DNA of 64,000 nucleotides, taken from the NCBI GenBank assembly GCA_030998225.1, contig JAPYXD010000553.1:6572001-6636000 (forward strand), written 5' to 3'. Of the stretch, positions 21,060 to 34,583 are shown piece after piece; positions within the stretch are counted from its first letter, which is position 1, and every line of letters begins with the position of its first letter. The translations under genes and the position numbers were made by a program. The DNA comes from Diplolepis rosae. Lineage: Eukaryota; Arthropoda; Insecta; Hymenoptera; Diplolepididae. The notes below the pieces were generated by a model, which made no database searches, was not told where the DNA came from, and worked only from the letters and a program-made list of their open reading frames with translations.

Positions 21060-24000
21060 TTCGCGCATTACTTGGCCACCTTACTTAAAGTCAGAGTCCG
21101 GAAATCTCGCGTATTACTTGGCCACCTTACTTCAAGTTAGAGACCGGAAATCTCGCGTATTATTTGTCCACTTTATAAAAATTCTTATACTCCTAAGAAT
21201 TCGCGCATTACTTGGCCACTCTTTTCAGGACAAACTTCGTTTAACTCGCGTATTACGAGGCCACTTATATATTTATATCAGTCCTGAGGTCCATTGAACT
21301 CGCCCATTACTTGCCCACCTTACTTAAAGTCAGAGTCCGCAAATCTCGCGTATTTGTTGGCCACTTTATAACAATTCTTATACTTCTAAGTATTCGCGCA
21401 TTACTTGACCACCTTATTTAAAATCAGAGTCCGGAAATCTCGCGTATTACTTTGCAACTTATGTATTTATATCAGTCCTGAGGTCCATTGAACTCGCGCA
21501 TTACTTGATTACATTTCTTAAAGGCAGAGTCCGGAAATCTCGCGTATTACTTGGACACTTTATGAAAGTTCTTATACTCCTAAAATTCGCGCATTACTTG
21601 GCCACTCTTTTCAGGACAGACTTCAATAACTCGCGTATTACGAGGCCACTTATGTATTCATATCATTTCTGAGGTCCATTGAACTCGTGCATTTCTTGGT
21701 CACTTTACTTAAGGTCAGAGTCCGGAAATCTCGCGCATTACTTGGCCACTTTATAAAAATTCTTATACTCCTAAGAATTCACGCATTACTTGGCGACTCT
21801 TTTCAGGACAGACTTCGTTTAACTCGCGTATTACGAGGCCACTTATGTTTTAATATCAGTCCTGAGTTCCATTGAACTCGCGCATTACATGTCCCCCTTA
21901 CTTTAAGTCAGAATCCGGAATTCTCGCGTATTACTTGGCCACTTTATAAAAATTCTCATACTCCTAAGAATTCGCACATTACTTGGCCACCTTACTTTAA
22001 GTCAGAGTCCGGAATTCTCGCGTATTACTTGCCCACTTTATAAAAATTCTTACACTCCTAAGAATTCGCGCATTACTTGGTCACCTTACTTAAAGTCAGA
22101 GTACGGAAATCTCGCAAATTACTTGGCCACCTTACTTAAAGTCAGAGTACGGAAATCTCGCGCATCATTTGGCCACTTTATAAAAATCCTTATACTCCTA
22201 AGAACTCGCGCATTACTTGGCCACCTTACTTCAAGTCAGAGTACGGAAATCTCGCGTATTACTTGGCCACTTTATAAAAATTAATATACTCCTAAGAATT
22301 CGCGCAATACTTGGCCACTCTTTTAAGGACAAACTTCGATTAACTCGCGTATTACGAGGCCACTTATGTTTTTATATCAGTCCTGAGGTCCATTGAACTC
22401 GCGCATTACTTGATCACCTTACTTAAAGTCAGAGTACGGAAATCTCACGTATTACTTGCCCACTTTATAAAAATTCTTACACTCCTAAGAATTCGCGCAT
22501 TACTTGGTCACCTTACTTAAAGTCAGAGTCCGGAAATTTCGCATATTACTTGCCCACTTTATGAAAATTCTTATACTCCTAAGAATTCGCGCATTACTTG
22601 GCCACTCTTTTCAGGACAAACTTCCTTTAACTCGCGTAATACGAGAACACTTATGTTTTTATATCAGTCCTGAGGTCCATTGAACTCGCGCATTACATGG
22701 CCACCTTACTTAAAGTCAGAGTCCGGTAATCTCGCGTATTACTTGGCCACTTAATAAAAATTCTTATACTCCTAAGAATTCGGGCATTACTTGGCCACCT
22801 TACTTAAAGTCAGAGTCCGGAAATCTCGCGTATTACTTGGCAACTTATGTATTTATATCAGTCCTGAGGTCCATTGAACTCGCGCATTACTTGATTACAT
22901 TTCTTAAAGGCAGAGTCCGGAAATCTCGCGTATTACTTGGCCACTTTATAAAAAGTCTTATACTCCTAAGAGTTCGCGCATTACTTGTCCACTCTTTTCA
23001 GGACAGACTTCAATAACTCGCGTATTACGAGGCCACTTATGTTTTTATATCAGTCCTGAGGTCCATTGAACTCGCGCATTACTTGATCACCTTACTTAAA
23101 GTCAGAGTATGGAAATCTCGCGTATTACTTGCCCACTTTATGAAAATTCTTATACTCCTAAGAATTCGCGCATTACTTGATTACATTTCTTAAAGGCAGA
23201 GTCCGGAAATCTCGCGAATTAGTTGGCCACTTAATAACAAGTCTTATACTCCTAAGAGTTCGCGCATTACTTGTCCACTCTTTTCAGGACAAACTTCGTT
23301 TAACTCGCGTATTACGAGGCCACTTATGTTTTTATATCAGTCCTGAGGTACAATGAACTCGCGCATTACATGGCCACCTAACTTAAAGTCAGAGACCGGA
23401 AATCTCCCGTATTACTTGGCCACTTTATAAAAATTCTTATACTCCTAAGAATTCACGCATTACTTGGCGACTCTTTTCAGGACAGACTTCGTTTAACTCG
23501 CGTATTACGAGGCCACTTATGTTTTTATATCAGTCCTGAGGTCCATTGAACTCGCGCATTACTTGATCACCTTACTTAAAGTCAGAGTACGGAAATCTCA
23601 CGTATTACTTGCCCACTTTATAAAAATTCTTACACTCCTAAGAATTCGCGCATTACTTGGTCACCTTACTTAAAGTCAGAGTCCGGAAATCTTGCGTATT
23701 ACTTGCCCACTTTATGAAAATTCTTATACTCCTAAGAATTCGCGCATTACTTGGCGACTCTTTTCAGGACAGACTTCGTTTAACTCGCGTATTACGAGGC
23801 CACTTATGTTTTTATATCAGTCCTGAGGTCCATTGAACTCGCGCATTACATGGCCACCTTACTTAAAGTCAGAGTCCGCAAATCTCGCGTATTTGTTGGC
23901 CACTTTATAACAATTCTTATACTCCTAAGAATTCGCGCATTACTTGGCGACTCTTTTCAGGACAGAGTCCGGAAATCTCGCGTATTACTTGGACACTTTA

Positions 24001-24550
24001 TGAAAGTTCTTATACTCCTAAGAATTCGCGCATTACTTGGCCACTCTTTTCAGGACAAACTTCCTTTAACTCGCGTATTACGAGAACACTTATGTTTTTA
24101 TATCAGTCCTAAGGTCCATTGAACTCGCGCATTACATGGCCACCTTACTTAAAGTCAGAGTCCGGAAATCTCGCGCATTACTTGGCCACTTAATAAAAAT
24201 TCTTATACTCCTAAGAATTCGGGCATTACTTGGCCACCTTACTTAAAGTCAGAGTCCGGAAATCTCGCGTATTACTTGGCAACTTATGTATTTATATCAG
24301 TCCTGAGGTCCATTGAACTCGCGCATTACTTGATTACATTTCTTAAAGGCAGAGTCCGGAAATCTCGCGTATTAGTTGGCCACTTTATAACAAGTCTTAT
24401 ACTCCTAAGAATTCGCGCATTACTTGGCCACCTTACTTAAAGTCAGAGTCCTGAAATCTCGCGTATTATTTGGCCACTTTGTAAAAATTCTTATACTCCT
24501 AAGAATTCGCGCACTACTTGGACACTCTTTTCAGGACAAACTTCGTTTAA
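21060..24550 (+). repeat. Mixed module region leading to the domain boundary
   Basis: A-B runs, tetramers and composites alternate here. Recurrent local markers are the A with TTACATTTCTTAAAGG (near 21508, 22893, 23180 and 24334), C ending CTTCAATAA (near 21617 and 23005) and D with GAGAACAC (near 22636 and 24080). Around 24380-24550 the sequence grades into domain II, with CTTTGTAAAAATTC and CGCACTACTTGG. No gene is visible. Confidence 0.75.
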
Positions 24551-25500
24551 CTCGCGTATTACGAGGCCTCTTATGTTTTGATATCAGTCCTGAGGTCCAT
24601 TGAACTCGCGCATTACTTGGTCACTTTACTTTAAGTCAGAGTCCGGACTTCTCGCGTATAACATGGCCACTTTATGAAAATTCTTATACTCCTAAGAACT
24701 CGCGCATTATTTGATCACCTGATTTAAAGTCAGAGTCCGGAAATCTCGCGTATTACTTGGCTACTTTATAAAAATTCTTATACTCCTAAGAACTCGCGCA
24801 TTACTTGGCCACCTTACTTCAAGTTAGAGCCCGGATATCTCGCGTATTACTTGGCCACTTTATAAAAATTCTAATACTCCTAAGAACTCGCGCATTACTT
24901 GGCCACCTTACTTAAAGTCAGATAACGGAAATCTCGCGTATTACTGGGCCACTTTATGAAAATTCTTATACTCCTAGGAATTCGCGCATTACTTGGCTAC
25001 TCTTTTCAGGACAGACTTCGTTTAACTCGCGTATTACGAGGCCTCTTATGTTTTGATATCAGTCCTGAGGTCCATTGAACTCGCGAATTACTTGGTCACT
25101 TTACTTTAAGTCAGAGTCCGGACTTCTCGCGTATAACTTGGCCACTTTATGAAAATTCTTATACTCCTAAGAACTCGCGCATTATTTGATCACCTGATTT
25201 AAAGTCAGAGTCCGGAAATCTCGCGTATTACTTGGCTACTTTATAAAAATTCTTATACTCCTAAGAACTCGCGCATTACTTGGCCACCTTACTTCAAGTT
25301 AGAGCCCGGAAATCTCGCGTATTACTTGGCCACTTTATAAAAATTCTTATACTCCTAAGCACTCGCGCATTACTTGGCCACCTTACTTCAAGTCAGAGTA
25401 CGGAAATCTCGCGTATTACTGGGCCACTTTATGAAAATTCTTATACTCCTAGGAATTCGCGCATTACTTGGCTACTCTTTTCAGGACAGACTTCGTTTAA
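24551..25500 (+). repeat. Tandem pair of 475-bp D-(A-B)4-C units
   Basis: D modules with GAGGCCTC begin at 24551, 25026 and 25501, exactly 475 bp apart. Each unit is D, then four A-B pairs of distinct subtypes, then C. The A subtypes are GTCCGGACTT; CACCTGATTTAAAG; TTCAAGTTAGAGCCC; and a fourth, GATAACGG in unit 1 but GTACGG in unit 2. The length equals 94 x 4 + 99. This is the first appearance of the domain II subtypes and may be the seed from which they spread. Confidence 0.87.
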
Positions 25501-27022
25501 CTCGCGTATTACGAGGCCTCTTATGTTTTGATATCAGTCCTGAGGTCCATTGAACTCGCGCATTACCTGATCACCTTATTTATAGTCAGAGTCCGGAAAT
25601 CTCGCCCATTACTTGCCCACCTTACTTAAAGTCAGAGCCCGGAAATCTCGCGTATTACTTGGCCACTTTATGAAAGTTCTTATACTCCTAAGAATTCGCG
25701 CATTACTTGGCCACTCTTTTCAGGACAAACTTCCTTTAACTCGCGTAATACGAGGCCACTTATGTTTTGATATCAGTCCTGAGGTCCATTGAACTCGCGA
25801 ATTACTTGGTCACTTTACTTTAAGTCAGAGTCCGGACTTCTCGCGTATAACTTGGCCACTTTATGAAAATTCTTATACTCCTAAGAACTCGCGCATTATT
25901 TGATCACCTGATTTAAAGTCAGAGTCCGGAAATCTCCCGTATTACTTGGCCACTTTATAAAAATTCTTATACTCCTAAGAACTCGCGCATTACTTGCCCA
26001 CCTTACTTCAAGTCAGAGCCCGGAAATCTCGCGTATTACTTGGACACTTTATAAAAAGTCTTATACTCCTAAGAATTCGCGCATTACTTGGCCACTTTAC
26101 TTTAAGTCAGAGTCCGGACTTCTCGCGTATAACTTGGCCACTTTATGAAAATTCTTATACTCCTAAGAACTCGCGCATTATTTTATCACCTGATTTAAAG
26201 TCAGAGTCCGGAAATCTCGCGTATTACTTGGCCACTTTATAAAAATTCTTATAGCCCTAAGGACTCGCGCATTACTTTGCCACCTTACTTTAAGTCAGAG
26301 TACGGAAATCTCGCGTATTACTTGGCCACTTGATGAAAATTCTTATACTCCTAGGAATTCGCGCATTACTTGGCCACTCTTTTCAGGACAGACTTCGTTT
26401 AACTCGCGTATTACGAGGCCTCTTATGTTTTGATATCAGTCCTGAGGTCCATTGAACTCGCGCATTACTTGGTCACTTTACTTTAAGTCAGAGTCCGGAC
26501 TTCTCGCGTATAACTTGGCCACTTTATGAAAATTCTTATACTCCTAAGAACTCGCGCATTATTTGATCACCTGATTTAAAGTCAGAGTCCGGAAATCTCG
26601 CGTATTACTTGGCCACTTTATAAAAATTCTTATACTCCTAAGAACTCGCGCGTTACTTGGCCACCTTACTTCAAGTCAGAGTCCGGAATTCTCGCGATTA
26701 TTTGTCCACTTTATAAAAATTCTTATACTCCTAAGAATTGGCTCATTACTTGGCGACTCTTTTCAGGACAGAGTCCGGAAATCTCGCGTATTACTTGGCC
26801 ACTATATAAAAATTCTTATACTCCTAAGCACTCGCGCATTACTTGGCCACCTTACTTCAAGTCAGAGTACGGAAATCTCGCGTATTACTTGGCCACTTTA
26901 TGAAAATTCTTATACTCCTAGGAATTCGCGCATTACTTGGCCACTCTTTTCAGGACAAACTTCGTTTAACTCGCGTATTACGAGGACACTTATATTTTAT
27001 ATCAGTCCTGAGGTCCATTGAA

Positions 27023-27209
27023 CTCGCGCATTACTTGATCACCTTATTTATACTCAGAGTCCTGGAAATCTCGCGTATTACTCGGCCACCTTCCTTCAAG
27101 TCAGAGCCCGGAAATCCCGCGTATTATTTGGCCACTTTACTCACATTCTCATACACCTAAGGATGAGGGCATTACTTGGCCACCTTACCTCAAGTCAGAG
27201 TACGCATAT
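27023..27209 (+). repeat. Degenerate A-A-B-A block
   Basis: Four consecutive modules carry more changes than their neighbours. The first A has TACTCAGAGTCCTGG (47 bp), the second ACTCGGCCACCTTCC, the B has CCCGCG at its start and TACTCACATTCTCATACACC, and the last A starts TGAGGGCATTAC and ends GTACGCATAT. Module lengths are nearly preserved. It looks like an older, poorly homogenised patch. Confidence 0.7.
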
Positions 27210-30200
27210 CTCGCGTATTACTTGGCCACTTTATGAAAATTCTTATACTCCTAGGAATTCGCGCATTACTTGGCCACCTTACTTCAAGTCAGAGTACGGA
27301 AATCTCGCGTATTACTTGGCCACTTTATAAAAATTCTTATACTCCTAAGAATTCGCGCATTACTTGGCCCTTCTTTTTTAGGACAGACTTCGTTTAACTC
27401 GCGTATTACGAGGCCACTTATGTATTTATATCATTCCTGAGGTCCATTGAACTAGCGCATTACTTGAACACCTTACTTAAAGTCAGATTCCGGAAATCTC
27501 GCGTATTACTTGGCCACTTTATAAAAATTCTTATACTCCTAAGAACTCGCGCATTACTTGGCCACCTTACTTAAAGTCAGATTACGGAAATCTCGCGCAT
27601 TACTTGGCCACTCTTTTCAGCACAAACTTCGTTTAACTCGCGTATTACGAGGAAACTTATATTTTATATCAGTCCTGAGGTCCATTGAACTCGCGAATTA
27701 CATGGCCACCTTACTTAAAGTCAGAGTCCGGAAATCTCGCGTATTACTTGGCAACTTTATGAAAATTCTTATACTCCTAAGAATTCGCGCACTACTTGGC
27801 CACTCTTTTCAGGACAAACTTCGTTTAACTCGCGTATATCGAGGCCACTTATGTTTTTATATCAGTCCTGAGGTCCATTGAACTCGCGCATTACATGGCC
27901 ACCTTACTTAAAGTCAGAGTCCGGTAATCTCGCGTATTACTTGGCCACTTTATAAAAAGTCTTATACTCCTAAGAACTCGCGCATTACTTGGCCACCTTA
28001 CTTCAAGTCAGAGCCCGGAAATCTCGCGTATTACTTGGCCACTTTATGAAAATTCTTATACTCCTAAGAACTCGCGCATTATTTGATCACCTGATTTAAA
28101 GTCAGAGTCCGGAAATCTCGCGTATTACTTGGGTACTTTATAAAAATTCTTATACCCCTAAGGACTCGCTCATTACTTTGCCACCTTAATTTTGGTCAGA
28201 GTACGGAAATCTCGCGTATTACTTGGCCACTTGATGAAAATTCTTATACTCCTAGGAATTCGCGCATTACTTGGCTACTCTTTTCAGGACAGACTTCGTT
28301 TAACTCGCGTATTACGAGGCCACTTATGTATTTATATCAGTCCTGAGGTCCATTGAACTCGCGCATTACTTGGCCACCTTACTTAAAGTCAGAGTCCGGT
28401 AATCTCGCGTATTACTTGGCCACTTTATTAAAATTCTTATACTCCTGAGAACTCGCGTATTACTTGGCCACCTTACTTAAAGTCAGAGCCCGGAAATCTC
28501 GCGTATTACTTGGCCACTTTATAAAAATTCTTATACTCCTAAGAACTCGCGCATTACTTGGCCACCTTATTTTAAGTCAGAGCCCGGAAATCTCGCGATT
28601 ATTTGTCCACTTTATAAAAATTCTTATACTCCTAAGAATTGGCTCATTACTTGGCGACTCTTTTCAGGACAGAGTCCGGAAATATCGCGTATTACTTGGC
28701 CACTATATAAAAATTCTTATACTCCTAAGCACTCGCGCATTACTTGGCCACCTTACTTCAAGTCAGAGTACGGAAATCTCGCGTATTACTTGGCCACTTT
28801 ATGAAAATTCTTATACTCCTAGGAATCCGCGCATTACTTGGCCACTCTTTTCAGGACAGACATCGTTTAACTCGCGTATTACGAGGACACTTATGTATTT
28901 ATATCAGTCCTGAGGTCCATTGAACTCGCGCATTACCTGATCACCTTATTTATAGTCAGGGTCCGGAAATCTCGCGCATTACTTGGCCACCTTACTTAAA
29001 GTCAGAGCCCGGAAATCTCGCGTATTATTTGGCCACTTTATAAAAATTCTTATACTCCTAAGAACTCGCGCATTACTTGGTCACCTTACTTAAGGTCAGA
29101 GTCCGGAAATATCGCGTATTATTTGGCCACATTATAAAAATCCTTATACTCCTAAGAACTCGCGCATTACTTAGCCACCTTACTTCAAGTCAGAGTACGG
29201 AAATCTCGCGTATTACTTGGCCACTTTATAAAAATTCTTATACTCCTAAGAATTCGCGCATTACTTGGCCACTCTTTTCAGGACAAACTTCGTTTAACTC
29301 GCGTATTACGAGGACACTTATATTTTATATCAGTCCTGAGGTCCATTGAACTCGCGAATTACATGGCCACCTTACTTAACGTCAGAGACCGGAAATCTCG
29401 CGTATTACTTGGCAACTTTATGAAAATTCTTATACTCCTAAGAATTCGCGCACTACTTGGCCACTCTTTTCAGGACAAACTTCGTTTAACTCGCGTATTA
29501 CGAGGCCTCTTATGTTTTGATATCAGTCCTGAGGTCCATTGAACTCGCGCATTACTTGGTCACTTTACTTTAATTCAGAGTCCGGACTTCTCGCGTATAA
29601 CTTGGCCACTTTATGAAAATTCTTATACTCCTAAGAACTCGCGCATTATTTGATCACCTGATTTAAAGTCAGAGTCCGGAAATCTCGCGTATTACTTGGC
29701 CACTTTATAAAAATTCTTATACTCCTAAGAACTCGCGCATTACTTGCCCACCTTACTTCAAGTCAGAGACCGGAAATCTCGCGTATTACTTGGCCACTTT
29801 ATAAAAATTCTTATACTCCTAAGAATTCGCGCACTACTTGGCCACTTTACTTTAAGTCAGAGTCCGGACTTCTCGCGTATAACTTGGCCACTTTATGAAA
29901 ATTCTTATACTCCTAAGAACTCGCGCATTATTTTATCACCTGATTTAAAGTCAGAGTCCGGAAATCTCGCGTATTACTTGGCCACTTTATAAAAATTCTT
30001 ATACCCCTAAGGACTCGCGCATTACTTTGCCACCTTACTTTAAGTCAGAGTACGGAAATCTCGCGTATTACTTGGCCACTTGATGAAAATTCTTATACTC
30101 CTAGGAATTCGCGCATTACTTGGCCACTCTTTTCAGGACAGACTTCGTTTAACTCGCGTATTACGAGGCCTCTTATGTTTTGATATCAGTCCTGAGGTCC

Positions 30201-31386
30201 ATTGAACTCGCGCATTACTTGGTCACTTTACTTTAAGTCAGAGTCCGGACTTCTCGCGTATAACTTGGCCACTTTATGAAAATTCTTACACTCCTTAGAA
30301 CTCGCGCATTACTTGCCCACCTAACTTTATGTCAGAGACCGGAAATCTCGCGTATTACTTGGCCACTTTATAAAAATTCTTATACTCCTAAGAATTCGCG
30401 CACTACTTGGCCACTTTACTTTAAGTCAGAGTCCGGACTTCTCGCGTATAACTTGGCCACTTTATGAAAATTCTTATACTCCTAAGAACTCGCGCATTAT
30501 TTTATCACCTGATTTAAAGTCAGAGTCCGGAAATCTCGCGTATTACTTGGCCACTTTATAAAAATTCTTATACCCCTAAGGACTCGCGCATTACTTGGCC
30601 ACCTTACTTCAAGTCAGAGTCCGGAATTCTCGCGATTATTTGTCCACTTTATAAAAATTCTTATACTCCTAAGAATTGGCTCATTACTTGGCGACTCTTT
30701 TCAGGACAGAGTCCGGAAATCTCGCGTATTACTTGGCCACTATATAAAAATTCTTATACTCCTAAGCACTCGCGCATTACTTGGCCACCTTACTTCAAGT
30801 CAGAGTACGGAAATCTCGCGTATTACTTGGCCACTTTATGAAAATTCTTATACTCCTAGGAATTCGCGCATTACTTGGCCACTCTTTTCAGGACAGAGTT
30901 CGTTTAACTCGCGTATTACTTGGCCACTTTATAAAAATTCTTAAACTCCTAAGAATTCGCGCATTACTTGGCCATTCTTTTTTAGGACAGACTTCGTTTC
31001 ACTCGCGTATTACGAGGCCACTTATGTATTTATATCATTCCTGAGGTCCATTGAACTAGCGCATTACTTGATCACCTTACTTAAAGTCAGAGTACGGAAA
31101 TCTCGCGTATTACTTGGCCACTTTATAAAAATTCTTATACTCCTAAGAATTCGCGCATTACTTGGCCACTCTTTTCAACACAGACTTCGTTTAACTCGCG
31201 TATTACGAGGACACTTATATTTTATATCAGTCCTGAGGTCCATTGAACTCGCGAATTACATGGCCACCTTACTTAAAGTCAGAGTCCGGAAATCTCGCGT
31301 ATTACTTGGCAACTTTATGAAAATTCTTATACTCCTAAGAATTCGCGCACTACTTGGCCACTCCTTTCAGCACAAACTTCGTTTAT

Positions 31387-31440
31387 CTCGCGTATGACGA
31401 GGCCTCTTATGTATTTTGATGCGTGCTGAGTGGCTTTGAA
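31387..31440 (+). repeat. Strongly diverged D module
   Basis: The core reads CTCGCGTATGACGAGGCCTC and the tail TTATGTATTTTGATGCG then TGCTGAGTGGCTTTGAA. The length is still 54 bp, but the usual ATATCAGTCCTGAGGTCC is scrambled. Neighbouring modules are ordinary. It is the most altered D in the window by eye. Confidence 0.72.
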
Positions 31441-34400
31441 CTCGCGCATTACATGGCCACCTTACTTAAAGTCAGAGTCCGGAAATCTCGCGTATTACTT
31501 GGCAACTTTGTAAAAATTCTTATACTTTTAAGAACTCGCGCATTACTTGGCCACCTTACTTAAAGTCAGAGCCCGGAAATCTCGCGTATTATTTGGCCAC
31601 GTTATAAAAATCCTTATACTCCTAAGAACTCGCGCATTACTTAGCCACCTTACTTCAAGTCAGAGTCCGGAAATCTCGCGTATTACTTGGCAACTTTATG
31701 AAAATTCTTATACTCCTAAGAATTCGCGCACTACTTGGCCACTCTTTTTCCGGACAAACTTCGTTTAACTCGCGTATTACGAGGCCTCTTATGTTTTGAT
31801 ATCAGTCCTGAGGTCCATTGAACTCGCGCATTACTTGGTCACTTTACTTTAATTCAGAGTCCGGACTTCTCGCGTATAACTTGGCCACTTTATGAAAATT
31901 CTTATACTCCTAAGAATTCGCGCATTACTTGGCCACTCTTTTCAGGACAAACTTCGTTTAACTCGCGTATTACGAGGACACTTATATTTTATATCAGTCC
32001 TGAGGTCCATTGAACTCGCGAATTACATGGCCACCTTACTTAAAGTCAGAGTCCGGAAATCTCGCGTATTACTTGGCAACTTTATGAAAATTCTTATACT
32101 CCTAAGAATTCGCGCACTACTTGGCCACTCTTTTCCGGACAAACTTCGTTTAACTCGCGTATTACGAGGCCTCTTATGTTTTGATATCAGTCCTGAGGTC
32201 CATTGAACTCGCGCATTACTTGGTCACTTTACTTTAATTCAGAGTCCGGACTTCTCGCGTATAACTTGGCCACTTTATGAAAATTCTTATACTCCTAAGA
32301 ACTCGCGCATTATTTGATCACCTGATTTAAAGTCAGAGTCAGGAAATCTCGCCTATCACTTCGCCACTTTATAAAAATTCTTATACTCCTAAGAAATCGC
32401 GCATTACTTGCCCACCTAACTTAAAGTCAGAGCCCGGAAAACTCTAGTAATACTTGGCCACTTTATAAAAATTCTTATACTCCTAAGAATTCGCGCACTA
32501 CTTGGCCACTTTACTTTAAGTCAGAGTCCGGACTTCTCGCGTATAACTTGGCCACTTTATGAAAATTCTTATACTCCTAAGAACTCGCGCATTATTTTAT
32601 CACCTGATTTAAAGTCAGAGTCCGGAAATCTCGCGTATTACTTGGCCACTTTATAAAAATTCTTATACCCCTAAGGACTCGCGCATTACTTTGCCACCTT
32701 ACTTTAAGTCAGAGTACGGAAATCTCGCGTATTACTTGGCCACTTGATGAAAATTCTTATACTCCTAGGAATTCGCGCATTACTTGGCCACTCTTTTCAG
32801 GACAGACTTCGTTTAACTCGCGTATTACGAGGCCTCTTATGTTTTGATATCAGTCCTGAGGTCCATTGAACTCGCGCATTACTTGGTCACTTTACTTTAA
32901 GTCAGAGTCCGGACTTCTCGCGTATAACTTGGCCACTTTATGAAAATTCTTATACTCCTAAGAACTCGCGCATTATTTGATCACCTGATTTAAAGTCATA
33001 GTCCGGAAATCTCGCGTATTACTTGGCCAGTTTATAAAAATTCTTATACTGCTAAGAACTCGCGCGTTACTTGGCCACCTTACTTCAAGTCAGAGTCCGG
33101 AATTCTCGCGATTATTTGTCCACTTTATAAAAATTCTTATACTCCTAAGAATTGGCTCATTACTTGGCGACTCTTTTCAGGACAGAGTCCGGAAATCTCG
33201 CGTATTACTTGGCCACTATATAAAAATTCTTATACTCCTAAGCACTCGCGCATTACTTGGCCACCTTACTTAAAGTCAGAGTCCGGAAATCTCGCGTATT
33301 ACTTGGCCACTTTATAAAAATTCTTATACTCCTATGAATTCGCGTATTACTTGTCCATTCTTTCCAGGACAGACTTCGTTTAACACGCGTATTACGAGGC
33401 CACCTATGTATTTATATCAAACCTGAGGTCCATTGAACTCGCGCATTACCTGATCACCTTATTTATAGTCAGGGTCCGGAAATCTCGCGCATTACTTGGC
33501 CACCTTACTTAAAGTCAGAGCCCGAAAATCTTGCGTATTATTTGGCCACTTTATAAAAATTCTTATACTCCTAAGAACTCGCGCATTACTTGGTCACCTT
33601 ACTTAAGGTCAGAGTCCGGAAATATCGCGTATTACTTGGCCACATTATAAAAATCCTTATACTCCTAAGAACTCGCGCATTACTTAGCCACCTTACTTCA
33701 AGTCAGAGTACGGAAATCTCGCGTATTACTTGGCCACTTTATAAAAATTCTTATACTCCTAAGAATTCGCGCATTACTTGGCCACTCTTTTTTAGGACAG
33801 ACTTCGTTTAACTCGCGTATTACGAGGCCACTTATGTATTTATATCATTCCTGAGGTCCATTGAACTAGCGCATTACTTGATCACCTTACTTAAAGTCAG
33901 AGTACGGAAATCTCGCGTATTACTTGGCCACTTTATAAATATTATTATACTCCTAAGAATTCGCGCAATACTGGGCCACTCTTTTAAGGACAAACTTCGA
34001 TTAACTCGCGTATTACGAGGCCACTTATGTTTTTATAACAGGCCTGAGGTCCATTGAAATCGCGCATTACATGGCCACCTTACTTAAAATCAGAGTCCGG
34101 TAATCTCGCGTATTACTTGGCCACTTTATGAAAATTCTTATACTCCAAAGAATTCACGCATTACTTGGCCACTCTTTTCAGAACAGACTTCGTTTAACTC
34201 GCGTATTACGAGGCCACTTATGTTTTTATATCAGTCCTGAGGTCCATTGAACTCGCGCATTACTTGATCACCTTATTTAAAGTCAGATTCCGAAATCTCG
34301 CGTATTACTTGGGTACTTTATAAAAATTCTTATACCCCTAAGAATTCGCGCACTACTTGGCCACTCTTTTCAGGACAAACTTCGTTTAACTCGCGTATTA

Positions 34401-34583
34401 CGAGGACACTTATGTATTTATATCAGTCCTTAGGTCCATTGAACTCGCGCATTACCTGATCTCCTTATTTATAGTCAGAGTCCGGAAATCTCGCGTATTA
34501 CTTGGCCACCTTACTTAAAGTCAGAGCCCGGAAATCTCGCGTATTATTTGGCCACTTTATAAAAATTCTTATACTCCTAAGAA

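Larger units (their letters stand above)
1..24550. repeat. Array domain I
   Basis: This domain uses the D subtype with GAGGCCACTTATGTTTTTAT, frequent A-A doublets, chimeric C' modules (C front, A end) and B' modules containing ACAAGTCTTATACTCC. Its 239-bp A-A-B-C-D and 286-bp A-B-C'-B'-C-D composites are embedded in kilobase-scale duplications with spacings near 5.75, 6.99, 6.54 and 3.93 kb. The GAGGCCTCTTATGTTTTGAT form of D, which dominates later, was not seen before about 24,551. The boundary is taken at the first such D module. Confidence 0.85.

Noticed and set aside
24400..24600. Transposable element at the domain boundary
   Set aside because: Modules continue across the boundary without interruption, terminal repeats or duplicated target site. 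Only subtypes change.
28464..28913. Long plus-strand open frames (up to about 149 codons) rich in Leu, Arg and Ile that resemble repetitive membrane proteins
   Set aside because: They arise because B, C and D lengths are multiples of three and the repeats are read through. Module A shifts the frame, D supplies a stop, copies differ by 1, 2, 4 and 21 bp indels, start codons are not conserved, and overlapping frames are equally open. This is not coding.
31380..31445. Possible insertion or unique sequence at an odd D module
   Set aside because: The element is still 54 bp, begins and ends like D and sits between normal C and A modules. It is a diverged copy, not an insert.
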